Source: Pomphorhynchus laevis (Eukaryota; Acanthocephala; Palaeacanthocephala; Echinorhynchida; Pomphorhynchidae). From it: a stretch of 64,000 nucleotides of DNA. Where the stretch lies: positions 1-64,000 of the forward strand of contig WNNJ02002412.1 in assembly GCA_012934845.2 (NCBI GenBank), written 5' to 3'. The position numbers were made by a program, and so were the translations under genes. Within the stretch, counting starts at the first letter, position 1, and every line of letters begins with the position of its first letter. Shown piece after piece: positions 1-10,053 of this stretch. The notes beneath the pieces are model-generated. The model was given only the letters and a program-made list of their open reading frames with translations. It searched no databases and was not told where the DNA came from.

Positions 1-117
1 TATATTAATATAATATATTAATATATATTATATATAATATAATATAATGTGATTACATTATATATAATGTGATTATAATGTGATTATATTATTATATATT
101 ATTCAAAAAATAATAAC
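1..117. repeat. AT-rich simple repeat
   Basis: Low-complexity TATAAT/ATTATA sequence with a repeated TATAATGTGATTA word. It contains no gene. It borders the 3' end of the Penelope-like fragment that follows, and these elements often sit next to TA-rich tracts. Confidence 0.7.
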
Positions 118-1400
118 AGGAAAATTGCACGACAGTAGATTGAAGACGTTTTGGCCAAGCGGTTTTTATTAATCGAAAACAAAAATCACACTACAGTTAG
201 AACAATGCGTCGAACAATATCTAAAATAAACATCATGTAATTCCCGGTTTGATAAATGTATGCTCAGGGTAGCATATCTCGTGTGTCTCGTATGTAATCT
301 ACTTATTAATTCATACTCACGACGAGTCGAACGTTTTTATCAATTACGTTGGATTGTACGATACAATAACGGAAACATTCACTCCCACCGTGTTCTATTG
401 CATGACGTAAAGCACCATCAGCTGGATTGCCTGTTTTGCACTGTGATCGTCATAAATTAAGTCTAGGCGCCATACCAATACTACTTTGCCCCACATATTG
501 TTTCTTGCATATTTGACATGTACCAACATATGTTATGTTTGGGGTCTTTCAATTAGCACTAGTGTGTAAACTTATGTAGTTACTAGATACGCTGCTTGTA
601 ATCACTCTCGCTTCTAAAACCTTGCACGTTTTACATCGTTTGTCACCACAAGGTTTACAGCCAACTTTATCATGTTTGCGTGAATTTTTCAAAATGTCAT
701 TGATATTCTGTCCTAGTGAATACCACACTCTTTGTTTTGGCGGTTGATTCGTTGAGCATATCGAACGTGCTGCTTTGACTATATCACGCTGAACATTGTC
801 AATTATTGGATGGTGTGGCATTTCTGTGATCACATCATTGGCTGTTTTTATGTTTTCGCCTCGAAATAAGTCATTTCGCAGATACCTGTTTAATATCGTC
901 GACTTACTTTATCCTCTGCAACAAATGTGATTGTAATTCTGTAAAGCTTGGGCGAAAGGCTTTAATTCTATAAAGCTTTTGTTCGAAAAACTGACGTCAA
1001 GAAAATATGCTCTTTTATCGTCTTCCGTAAAGCTTAGACGAATACCATCCATGACGCTAGCTCAATTTTTCAAATTAATCCACGATTCTGTTGATCCAGA
1101 CCACATGATGAATATAGCATTAATACATCAGCAATAAAATGAGGCTGTACTTCAGATTTAGAAAGCTAGCGAAGCTCCATCATATCCATAAATATAATAG
1201 CATAGATGGGTGCCACGGGAGTCCCCATGGCTGTTCCTCTTATTTACCTTCCCTATGGAGACAATGTTGACAACAGCAGACGTTGAGTTACTGTATACAA
1301 ATATTCCCATTGAAAAGGGACTTAGCGCCGGCAATCTCACATATGAGATGGCTTGTCCTATCTTAGATTTTTACTGAGAAATAATTTATTTTATGAAGTT
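118..1400 (-). mobile_element. Penelope-like element fragment (RT plus GIY-YIG), broken
   Basis: Read on the minus strand, this stretch carries in order a reverse-transcriptase block with the Penelope-type motif GTAMGTPVAPIYA (about 1165-1230), a connecting region, a cysteine motif KPCGDKRCKTCK (about 620-660), and a GIY-YIG nuclease-like stretch with YVGTCQICKKQYVGQ (about 480-540) followed by a charged C-terminal tail. RT followed by a Cys motif and a C-terminal GIY-YIG nuclease is the domain order of Penelope-like elements. The copy lacks the 5' part of RT and is broken in several places. It is an old fossil with no expected activity. The family is clear; the subfamily is not. Confidence 0.8.
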
Positions 1401-2334
1401 TCAAGTAAACTTTATTACGTATTTATTGTGGTAGTAATCATGCGACAGATCCTTGGCGACAGTAAAATGTCTGCCTATATTTAATAAAAATGTAACTTTA
1501 TAAATACTTATAACGTATTTACGTTAATTGAATTCAATCGAAGTAGAATTATTCTTTTGACGTTAAAGATTTATGGTTGTAAATATTAGTTGTGACAGTT
1601 CATGCAAAACCGCTTTTAAAGTATTTACTATCTGACTACATAAGCGCTACTGATATTTACGATTAGAAGTAGCCTGAAATTGTTAGAGTAACGGATTTAT
1701 GGTGTGAAGTAATCAAAAATCCTTAATGTAAATCTTTTATCATAATCGGTTTTTGTTAATCAATCTGCAAACATTAATTAATGGATATTATTTTTAAGTC
1801 TACTCCAGTCGGGTTTAATTATCTTAGGTTTTAGATGTAATATTTTCGGATAAAAACGTTTTCTATATTTAGTATCTGATTTAACAAATTGTTATTTATC
1901 AATAAATAACAGATTATATTTAACATCTAGAGCATATCGTAATGTAATTTTTTGATTATTCTTGATTAATTATTGATTACTATTCTGCAAATTTTCGATA
2001 TTTTTATCTCCTAATTTCATAAAACAATCACCACAATATTTATATTTGAGAATCGTGAGAGCAGCTACTAAATTGTTTTTTATTAATCTCACGTGAATTT
2101 TTGTATTATACACGTTTCGTTTTTATTATATTCGTTTATATTTATATTTCTAGGAACATTTTAAGTATCATAGTGACAGGAATTCATTGGTTATCAACAC
2201 TGCACTTACTGTCCATCTAGCTACTGACGATTTTAGGTTCTATGAATACTCGTTTCTAGATCCGTTTTATCATCATCTATTCACGTATGTTCTATTCTGC
2301 ACGGTTAATTTTATGGCCATGCGGAACAATTAAA
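1401..2334. other. AT-rich intergenic stretch
   Basis: No open frame with recognisable coding character, no clear repeat and no RNA gene seen. Confidence 0.5.
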
Positions 2335-2560
2335 AGTTTGAGGCCTATTAGATGTTCGCCTTTACATAGTTTCATTCGCCTGAATATGTGAATTATTACT
2401 TAAAAAGTACTTTAAAGATACTTCAACTATTATGATACATAATTCATGACTTATCAATAATTTATTTAAATCACATTTAGCCCCTTTAATCCCCATGACA
2501 TTTATTTTACAATTTTATGGCATTTATAAACGAACCGTACAATTGCATATGTATTGGGTT
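2335..2560 (+). repeat. Left copy of a ~200-bp direct repeat
   Basis: Begins TTTGAGGCCTATTAGATGTT and carries the shared words CCTTTACATAGTTT, GATACATAATTCATGACTTAT and TTTAATCCCCATGACATTTA. The same words in the same order recur at about 3544-3745, so a segment of roughly 200 bp was duplicated. The two copies have diverged and flank the coding-like block at 2.64-3.29 kb. Confidence 0.75.
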
Positions 2561-2639
2561 TGTATTAAATATTTAATTTAAAACAAATATCAAATATCAA
2601 ATATTAATTATTAAATAGTAAAGAAAAGTAAAAATAAAA

Positions 2640-3285
2640 AGTATGAACAATGTCAATAAGTCCTCTCGAGCGGTTCTTCTGTATCCGATGGAGTTCCCAG
2701 GTCTCCATTCAGGTGAGAATACCCCAGAGAGGCCAATTTGGCACGAGCATTACCTCGCATAAGCGCCACGGAGGTGTGTAAAAACAGGCTGGAAACGGAT
2801 TTACTGTACAGAATTCCGAGGACTATTATGACGTTTCCAGCAATGCGCTTAATCAATTGCTCGCCGTCATCGTTCCACGCGCCAAAGTATCTATGATAGG
2901 AGCAGTAAACACGTATTCATGCGCCTCTATACGGGCCCGATGTTTACGATATTTTTCACTTATCGCATATGAAGACGCGGCAAAACCCTGGGTAGTCGAT
3001 GACCATCCGATAAAACACTTTGTTGCGGGTGTGTTACAGCAAAATCGATGGCTTCGGCAGGATCTCCATTAAATGAGTATATCAGCGGGTATTTCTTGTA
3101 AATCGGGCAGTAATGTTAGTGTTTTCATCGCCACGAGCAAGTTACATCGTGCTTCCTTATCAATCATCGATGATAATCGAGATTGTGACACCATTCCCAT
3201 CTGTTGCAACTCCTCCGGCCACAAGCTGGCAATTTGCTCCCAGACGGCTTCATATCCCACGAAGTCCCTGGTTTTCTGTAGATAT
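2640..3285 (-). pseudogene. Unidentified coding-like block, less AT-rich than its surroundings
   Basis: This island has visibly higher GC and amino-acid-like composition than the AT-rich DNA around it. Minus-strand open stretches exist in more than one frame: about 3260-3069 (contains GYEAVWEQIASLWPEELQQM and LLVAMKTLTLLPDLQEIPAD), about 3070-2960 (GDPAEAIDFAVTHPQQSVLS), and about 2856-2653 (LIKRIAGNVIIVLGILYSKS, then ALMRGNARAKLASLGYSHLN). The conceptual pieces look like one protein split by frame changes and stops. I do not recognise the family. Its base composition and lack of introns would fit a decayed transferred gene or an unfamiliar mobile-element protein. It lies between two copies of a direct repeat. 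Similar AAATATCAAATATTAATTATTAAAT-type words lie just outside both edges. Confidence 0.45.
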
Positions 3286-3383
3286 TTAATAATATTAATT
3301 ATTAAATGTCAAATGTTAAATATCAAATATTAAATGTTATACAAATTTGATTAAATTTGATATTAAATATGAAACATAATCAC

Positions 3384-3543
3384 ATAGCAGTTCCTCCTGA
3401 TGACCTATAATCCTTATTCTGATACATCGTATATTATTTATAAATCAGCACATTTTAAATTTAAATTTTAAATCGTAACTTTATATAAATATAAATTGTT
3501 TAAAATCCTATATTTATTTTATATTTATTTTTTATTTATATAT
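3384..3543 (+). repeat. Copy of a repeated motif and its AT-rich downstream sequence
   Basis: Starts CATAGCAGTTCCTCCTGATG, continuing ACCTATAATCC. The same motif occurs at 5027 on the plus strand, and on the minus strand at about 29066-29044, where it lies upstream of a LINE ORF1. The plus-strand copies share about 120 bp of AT-rich sequence after the motif. It is probably a LINE 5'-region fragment. Confidence 0.45.
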
Positions 3544-3745
3544 AGTTTGAGGTCTATTAGAAATTCACCTTTACATAGTTTTATAAAGAACGTTAACGAT
3601 ACTTCGACTATTGTGATACATAATTAATGACTTATTACTACTTTCTTTAAATCACATTTAGCCTATTTAATCCCCATGACATTTATATTACAATTCATGA
3701 CATTTATACACGAGGCCTACAATTACATTTGTATACCATAATGTG
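3544..3745 (+). repeat. Right copy of the ~200-bp direct repeat
   Basis: Second copy of the segment at 2335-2560. It begins TTTGAGGTCTATTAGAAATT and shares TTTACATAGTTT, GATACTTCGACTATTGTGAT and AATCCCCATGACATTTATAT. Confidence 0.75.
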
Positions 3746-3894
3746 TACCATAAAGTAAGAACAACTATTTTATTGGTTGCGTTGGCTGTACGTTTCTAAT
3801 AATTATAAAATTATTCGTTTTTTTGCTCTTTTAAGAAGGAAACTTGCTGTCTAAGTTATTTTCCTCTATGAAAGATTATTGTCAATATTTAATT

Positions 3895-5026
3895 CCATCT
3901 AATAATTATTATTATTCTTACAAGGCTTAGCCATAAGGCTATTTTGCCTGATCACAGTTAAAAAAATGATAAAACTAAAAAATAAGAAATGAAGAAAAAG
4001 AAGTCAACAAGCAAAATAAAAATCACTGCAAATATGTCCATGACTCGTTTCTCGTCTTCTTGATGATCCATGTCTTTAATAATTTTTTGAACAAATGCAG
4101 ACTCCGGGCGGAAGCGATTTCCTCAGACAGAGAATTCCTAATATTAAGTACCCTGTGCGACAGTCTCCAACACTTTGAATACCTACCATGCCTTGTTTTA
4201 TAGACAGTTTTGCTGTGACCTCTCAAAATCGATGAACGTAATGTGATCGAACCACTCGAATAACCGTCCAACCGGTGTACAAGCGCATACATTCCTATTA
4301 AGTCAAAAAATCGTGATGACGTCGGTTGAATTCTTAGCGAATCTAATCGAGATGCATAATCCACTATCGCATTCGAACATAAACGAGAACCTCGCCTTAG
4401 GACTGACTCTATATCTGTCTTTTCTTGTTTGGTGACCGGGAAAGAAGCCTGAAGTGCATACTCTAAATGCGAACGAACCAACGTGTTAAACAAATTTCTA
4501 AAGACATTAGTAGTAATCTTAAGGAATGAGTTCTTTACAATATATAGTGCACGAGTATCGCTTTTTATTGCTCTTTAACTATTAAGTTTAGTTTTTAATA
4601 ATGCCTGCACGATAATTCCTAAATCCCTATGATGTGATACTTCAGTGAGAAGAACATCTCCGATATGATATGTAAAATTACTGAATTTTTTACCCATTCT
4701 CATAAGTATACACTTATCAACATTAAAATGTTATCCAGTAGAGCGGCACCAATCATGAACGCGATCCAAGTTTGCCTGTAAAGAATTACAGTCATCAATA
4801 TATCATATAGCAGTTCAAATTTTAAGATCATCAGCGAATGCCAAGTGAGTGTTCTCAATACGTAAGAGTAAATCATTAAGGAACGTGATGAATAATAGAG
4901 GACCCAGTGCAGACCCTGAGGGACACTCGACATACTTCTTTCTGCAGATAAAGACTCACCAACTTTTACCTTAAACGTACGTAATGAAAGAAAATTTTCA
5001 ATCCAAGAGCAGATTACACGAGGGAC
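3895..5026 (-). mobile_element. 5'-truncated CR1/Jockey-like LINE, RT C-terminal part and 3' end
   Basis: The minus strand encodes the last third of a LINE ORF2. Around 5020-4700 it reads RVICSWIENFLSLRTFKVKV followed by SVPQG, the start of the RT GVPQG region. An open 156-codon stretch at 4493-4023 then contains HLEYALQASFPVTKQEKTDI and VLRRGSRLC, then LRGHS and a conserved C-terminal WRLSHR motif. The same motifs occur in the more complete element at 49.5-54.1 kb (HLEYCIQACFPVTKQE, ILRRGSRLC, QLRGHS). The RT part between SVPQG and the C-terminus is frameshifted. The 3' end (about 3895-3958) carries a hairpin, TAGCC-TTAT-GGCTA in RNA sense, followed by AAT-rich tail repeats. The copy is truncated at the 5' side near 5026. 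Confidence 0.8.
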
Positions 5027-6047
5027 ATAGCAGTTCGTCCTGATGACCTATTCCTTATTCTTATTCATCGTCTGTTATTTATTAGTCAATACATTTTTAA
5101 TTTCAATTTTAAATTATAGATATAAAAATAAATTGTATAAAATCTTATATAATTATTTATTTTTATTTTTAATTCACTATTAGTATAAAATACGTAAACT
5201 CAGTTATCTGATCTGATTTGACAAAATAATTTTTATCGCTTTTGTCGAGATTAAATTTAATTCGTGTTAATTAAACAAAGCCATTAGACTGACGTATTCA
5301 CAAACAGTTGAGCTTAAAATAAAATACTTAGACTTAGTTATCTGATCTAATTAGTGTAATTTATCTAATTACTTAAATTTATTTTCAATTTTAATAGTTT
5401 GCTTATTTCTTTAAAGGTGAATGCGGTAGCTAGCATTCTTAGAAAAACAATTATTTAATGGTTTTAATTATATTTTATTATTTATTTAATGTTTTATCAT
5501 TAGAAAAGCATTCATTTACACCAATGTTTTTTGATCATTTTTATATTTTAATTTGTATTATCGTGATTTAAAGTGCATTTTTATTGCAGCTATAATATAA
5601 ATTTTGTACTTCTAGTTTACGGCTTGAGTCATTATTTTTAATGACTATTTACTAATTATTATTAAATTACTAGGTAATTTAATAATAATTTTTGCTTTTT
5701 ATTTTTCATATATTTATTTAATGAGCGTTATTTTTTAAATTGTCGGTATGTATTACAACATTAGTTGGTGTTTTACTTTTCTTATTTTATTTGTTGATTA
5801 GCTAAAAATTGGTATTTTCACTTTTACTAAAGTGAAAAAGATCTTAATTTATGTATTTAAATTCTTAATTTAATGTATTTTAATTCTATAGTGCTAATTT
5901 TGTTAAAAAATTAAATAAGTCAGTTTCAATTTTCCTCGTTTTAATTATCGTTCGTGAATTTACGCTTACTTATCGCCAAAAAACATTTCTTAAATTTATT
6001 AATGTTATTAATTTTAAATTTCTGAATATAATAATATAATTATATCA
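5027..6047. other. AT-rich stretch beginning with a repeated LINE-associated motif
   Basis: Opens with CATAGCAGTTCGTCCTGATG, a second plus-strand copy of the motif at 3384, directly abutting the truncated 5' side of the minus-strand LINE. The words CTCAGTTATCTGATCTGATT (about 5199) and TTAGTTATCTGATCTAATTA (about 5333) are two internal related copies. The rest is AT-rich with no coding signal. Confidence 0.45.
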
Positions 6048-6520
6048 TTATATATGATAATATATATATACAATTTTTATATCAGATGGTAGTTTTTTTA
6101 AAGCGGGATGATACGGTATTGCCACAAAAGATTTTGGTTGATTTGTTCTTTCAGTTTTATGGAGCAATTGTTTCCGACTTTTTAGCCTGGCTTTATTAAT
6201 TTGTTTCCGCACAAGTTTTTCGCGGTAGCCTCGTTGTATGAAGTTCTTCGTTAGTTCGTCCATTTGTGCTTCGAATAATTCTGACACTGAGCATATTTTC
6301 TTGCACCTTAAGGCTTCGTTATAAATTACATTCCTTTTCATATAGCTAGGATGACAGCTTCGACTGTGGATATAGGACGGTATCCAATTATTTTTACGAT
6401 ACACATCCGTCTTGAGTGTTGTGTTGTTATCCATAGTAATCTTTATGTCCAAAAACGTCGTTGATTGAGCATCCTCGTTCATGTGCAAAACCACTGTACC
6501 GAAGGATTTTGTAAGTACTA
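6048..6520 (-). mobile_element. Penelope-like element, RT C-terminal (thumb) fragment
   Basis: An open minus-strand stretch (coding 6587-6048) encodes the C-terminal part of a Penelope-type reverse transcriptase. It shows TTFLDIKITMDNNTTLKTDV, the RSCHPSYMKRN block, EALRCKKICS, and FIQRGYREKLVRKQI, which matches the family signature RGYP-x-LV-x-KQI, then IPYHPALKKL near the end. The catalytic RT motifs lie upstream in the family and are absent here. This is a 5'-truncated fossil, and its 5' edge meets an oppositely oriented GIY-YIG fragment. The first 20 or so codons overlap that fragment on the other strand and are probably not real element sequence. Confidence 0.8.
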
Positions 6521-7225
6521 CGCAACCAGATACATTTTTCAAAAAATGCCGCAGCTTTAGAGACACATTGGTTCGATCAAAATTCACAAGAAACGCACAT
6601 ATTAATACCCCACCTAAATTTAATGGATTTAGTAAATGTAAAGCATCTAGATGCGCATGTTGTCGAGAAATACAGGAAGGTAATATATTTCAAAGCACCA
6701 TAACACAAATGAAATATCCAATTCGAGGAGACTACAACTGCCGCACGACAGGATGCATCTATAAGGCAGAATGCTTAGACTGTAAGGCACAATATGTGGG
6801 AGAGACTGGTCGTGCGCTAAAAGATAGATTGACGAACCGACGGGCAGACATAAAATCGCGACGTACGGGTAAATATTCTAATACACGTGACAGTAAATTC
6901 AACACAGATGGCGTAGTTGAACACTGCGAAGAACATCCTACCCACAAATTTGTCACAACCGTCATAGAAGGTGCCCTTGCCAATGCAATCGAAAGGAAAA
7001 AGCGTGAGCATTACTGGATCGGACAATTAATGACTGACCGCATGCTCAATACACTGTCAGATTATAAATTAAAAAGAGAAAAACCTCCATAAATTCTTCC
7101 GAGATAAGTGCGTGTATAAACGCAGACTGTATTATATACTGTTTTGTGAAACTTTGCTTTGTGGTTGTGATCAAGGCGCAAGCCGAAACGTAATAAATAT
7201 TTTATTTTATTGTTCTTCTGCTGCT
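6520..7225 (+). mobile_element. Penelope-like element, GIY-YIG nuclease fragment and 3' UTR
   Basis: The plus strand is open from 6481 to 7092 (203 codons); the recognisable part starts near FFKKCRSFRDTLVRSKF. It has the Cys motif CKASRCACC (about 6636-6663). The GIY-YIG domain has CIYKAECLDCKAQYVGETGR (about 6754-6813), H-containing EHCEEHPTHKF, and a C-terminal AIERKKREHYWIGQL. Penelope-like elements use this nuclease for integration. The RT half is not present on this strand, so the copy is 5'-truncated. It is joined head to head to the minus-strand RT fragment. The 3' UTR ends at a (TA)n tract. Confidence 0.8.
7167..7190 (+). ncRNA. Hammerhead-like core in Penelope 3' UTR, degenerate
   Basis: TGATCAAGGCGCAAGCCGAA, continuing ACG, resembles a hammerhead core: a CUGAUGA-like box, a GGC/GCC stem II with a GCAA loop, then GAAAC. 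The first box departs from consensus and no cleavage triplet is obvious downstream. Penelope-like elements are known to carry hammerheads, so this is probably a decayed one. Confidence 0.35.
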
Positions 7226-7237
7226 TATTTACATATG

Positions 7238-7239
<2 letters not shown>

Positions 7240-7325
<86 letters not shown>
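7240..7325. repeat. (TA)n microsatellite
   Basis: About 42 uninterrupted TA dinucleotides between the Penelope 3' UTR and the ribozyme-bearing repeat. The Tyr-Ile reading frames across it are an artefact of the repeat. Confidence 0.95.
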
Positions 7326-7327
<2 letters not shown>

Positions 7328-7456
7328 CAAAGGAAACAGTACCGCCGCCTGGGATCCTCGCAGGACCAATATATAAATAAAAGGTTTGATTCAACCAGGA
7401 CTGTCGATTACACCTATCTGCTTTTCTCTATATATAGAGAATTTCATGCTTCTACA

Positions 7457-7505
7457 CTGCAAGACGGCGTACCGTTTCGGCTTTGAGAAGCCTCATCAGT
7501 TGCAG
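7457..7505 (-). ncRNA. Hammerhead ribozyme, type I, copy 1
   Basis: In minus-strand order: stem I 5' strand CUGCAA, core CUGAUGA, stem II GGCUU-CUCA-AAGCC, core GAAA, stem III CGG-UACG-CCG, then the cleavage dinucleotide UC (giving the GUC triplet) and stem I 3' strand UUGCAG. All invariant core boxes are present and all three stems pair fully. The open stem I and 3-bp stem III make it type I, the form known from Penelope-like elements and animal retrozymes. Predicted cleavage lies between plus-strand positions 7463 and 7462. Confidence 0.92.
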
Positions 7506-7807
7506 CAATACAGTGTATACACATGAAAAACATACTATATATAGATTAAAGCAGAAAGAATTCACTATATGCTAATTGCATGACGTAGCTTGCGCTTTTG
7601 AAGTCAATGCAATGCAGTGAATTCTTTTCAGTGTAATAGACATCAGCGGGATCACTAAATGACCAATATAATAGATTACAAAGGAAACAGTACCGCCGCC
7701 TGGGATCCTCGCAGGACCAATATATAAATAAAAGGTTTGATTCAACCAGGACTGTCGATTACACCTATCTGCTTTTCTCTATATATAGAGAATTTCATGC
7801 TTCTACA

Positions 7808-7856
7808 CTGCAAGACGGCGTACCGTTTCGGCTTTGAGAAGCCTCATCAGTTGCAG
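7808..7856 (-). ncRNA. Hammerhead ribozyme, type I, copy 2
   Basis: Identical 49 nt to copy 1, exactly 351 bp away, with the same CUGAUGA and GAAA boxes, stems and GUC triplet. Predicted cleavage lies between 7814 and 7813. Confidence 0.92.
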
Positions 7857-7970
7857 CAATACAGTGTATACACATGAAAAACATACTATATATAGATTAA
7901 GGCAGAAAGAATTCACTATATGGAAGTCTGCTCTACTTGAAATCGAACTCCGGTTTTTGGCAACATTTAC

Positions 7971-7973
<3 letters not shown>

Positions 7974-8037
<64 letters not shown>
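7974..8037. repeat. (TA)n microsatellite
   Basis: About 32 TA dinucleotides on the far side of the ribozyme dimer. Only about 50 bp of unrelated sequence separates it from the dimer. Confidence 0.95.
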
Positions 8038-8041
<4 letters not shown>

Positions 8042-9490
8042 GATATATATATCATTCATTTAACAAGATAACATCTTGTATATAAAGATAATCAGCAATT
8101 GTCAAATTTATTTGTGAACGCAGATTAATGTCGTTTCAATAATTTTATGCATTGAAAAGCATCATACATCGAATTAGTTGGCTTACTTAAGCAAAATTTC
8201 ACATCCGATGAGTAAACCAAATCTTTATATTACCCGCGGCAATATTATCTTCAAGAATACTCAGATAATTGGTCTTATTCTCTATATTTCTAGTTTGATG
8301 AATTAAATTTTTTTACTTTAGAAAATAAAATAAGAGATCTTTAGCTTTACTTTAATTTTAATTCATTTGGCATTCTATCGACGCCATACTCTCCACATTT
8401 CTGATTGTGACATTGTGTCTACTAAATGTTTCCAGTAATTTAATAGCACTTTATAGTTTCAAATTTGTGTTTAAATGTTTGTAGTTGTATTTTACGCTGG
8501 AAGTATAGGAAACATTTTATGTTCTAAATTAGCAATATGTATACGCACTATTCCATTAGGCAAATTTCGTGGGCAAAAATATTTTTAAACAAAAAGCAAC
8601 TCTTAAAGCAAAAAAAGATAAAGTTTCTCTTATATAGTGTGAATGCACTCTAATTTAAAGCTATGCTCTATCAAAAGTCGAGTAAGGCAAGTATTTCTGT
8701 TTTAGTACTAGTGAATAAGAGATTCTGGAATACTATTTTGCTATTCTAAACAGATTAAGCGTATTAAAAGCATTGTTCTAATATGAATATTTTTAATCTT
8801 ACAAAAAAGTAATTGTATTTTTTTTGTAAAAAAAATCAATTATTCCAAATTATTTCAAATTATATTTGCTAATTGTGTGTTATTTGATTGAATAAATATT
8901 TTAAACTAATTTCAGCCATATCAGTTATCATTTTAAAGTATTAACTTTGATATATTATATTATCAGTAGACAATGTCTATACATAATCACTAATCTAAGA
9001 AATGAGACAATACGTACGACATTCACGGAAGAAATCCGTGAATGTCTATAGTCTATTGTCTAATCAACTATTTTTGATTTCGTTTTATTTTGTTTTCAGT
9101 CAATATTTGGCCAACAAGACAAATTATTTACTGTATTACGATATTTGTAGTTTGATTTCTTCCGTAGCTTACAACGTACCTTGCTAAGGTTGGTTATTGA
9201 GCTGACTGAGGTATAACTTTAATTTTCATTATTGTGAGTAAATATATATTTTAACAAGTACAATCCTGGATTAACCAAGGAATATTATTGTTTATTAGTC
9301 TTTTTCATGTTGTGGGAATATTGGCTCAATGAATTGTTAATTTATTGATATTCGTTATTTGAATATTAATTTATATTCAAATGAAAGTAGTTGTTTTTGT
9401 ATAAAAATACAATTATTTTTAAATCATTTAATTTTTTATGTATTAATAAAAATTTTATTTTTATTAATAAAAACTACTTATTTTTATTAG
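8038..9490. other. AT-rich upstream region of the pyruvate kinase gene
   Basis: No coding signal. It presumably includes the promoter and any non-coding 5' exon of pyruvate kinase, but I cannot place a start site. The only structured element is the hairpin at about 9006-9060. Confidence 0.5.
9006..9060. repeat. Inverted repeat / hairpin
   Basis: Perfect inner arms ATTCACGGA and TCCGTGAAT (9021-9029 and 9035-9043) around AGAAA. Outer arms continue imperfectly as GACAATACGTACGAC and GTCTATAGTCTATTGTC. It is probably a small MITE-like hairpin about 0.85 kb upstream of the pyruvate kinase start. Confidence 0.6.
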
Positions 9491-9571
9491 TCAATATACG
9501 AAAATATTGTCTATTATACCAATTTTAATTTAAAGAATTAATTAAAATTACAGGGCTCCAAATCTTTACTT
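9491..9571 (+). repeat. Direct repeat flanking pyruvate kinase exon 1, copy 1
   Basis: TCAATATACGAAAATATTGT, then CTATTATACC through AATTAAAATTACAGGGCTCC and AAATCTTTACTT. It recurs with few changes at 10269-10350, inside intron 1, so the two copies bracket exon 1. Confidence 0.8.
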
Positions 9572-9890
9572 ATTAAAAGCTATTAAAATTATATTTTTAT
9601 ACTAGTCAAAAACTGCTTATTTTGTAGCGTTTTGCATAGAAAGTTATAAACACAAAATGTGTGATATTTCTGCTTGCAAGCTTCGGATTTTTGCTAAAAA
9701 CTCTTATAAAATGTTAGATCGATTTTTTTAAATTTTTTTAAGCGAACGGTTGTAAGAACAATTGTGTTTTTGGTATCATTTTCGCTTGAAAAATTGTCAG
9801 TTATTAATTTATTTAAATTTTAATAGACGCCTTTCAAGTAAGCATCTCAATTCTCTCATCAATATCTACGTTCCACGATTTGGAAAGAAA

Positions 9891-10053
9891 ATGCATAAAT
9901 TATTTGAAAAATCTTTATCTTCCAATGCCGCACGTCAGCGAACTGCTAGTTGCTCAATTGCATTCGAAACGGTAAACTCATTGCATCATTTGCTATCTTT
10001 GGACATGGAACGCAGTCCTTTCGCGAGACACACATCGATCATTGCTACTCTTG
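9891..10053 (+). CDS. PYK: Pyruvate kinase exon 1
   Basis: Encodes residues 1-54 and the first base of Gly55: N-terminal tail, then [20 protein letters not shown] and IATLG, matching the start of the A domain (CRLDIDSPP...IICTIG in PKM). The donor G|GTATAT leaves phase 1. Confidence 0.88.

Larger units (their letters stand above)
7324..7922 (-). mobile_element. Retrozyme-like tandem dimer with hammerhead ribozymes
   Basis: A 351-bp unit (7324-7674) is followed by a second, partial copy (7675-7922). The shared 248 bp differ at only one position that I can see (AGATTAAAGC versus AGATTAAGGC), so the duplication is recent or homogenised. Each copy has a complete hammerhead ribozyme on the minus strand. 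Cleavage at the two predicted sites would release a 351-nt RNA. Short hammerhead-bearing tandem repeats of a few hundred bp are known from animals as retrozymes, thought to be mobilised by Penelope-like elements, and as the terminal repeats of Penelope-like elements themselves. Here the dimer is flanked on both sides by (TA)n and encodes no protein, which favours a stand-alone retrozyme. The alternative is a detached terminal repeat of a Penelope-like element. Confidence 0.8.

Noticed and set aside
7112-7486. Open frames across the (TA)n tracts on both strands giving long Tyr-Ile runs
   Set aside because: They are produced by the dinucleotide repeat itself.
9762-9890. Upstream in-frame ATG extending pyruvate kinase by 43 residues
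   Set aside because: The added residues do not resemble pyruvate kinase N-termini and are AT-driven; starting at 9891 gives the family's usual length.
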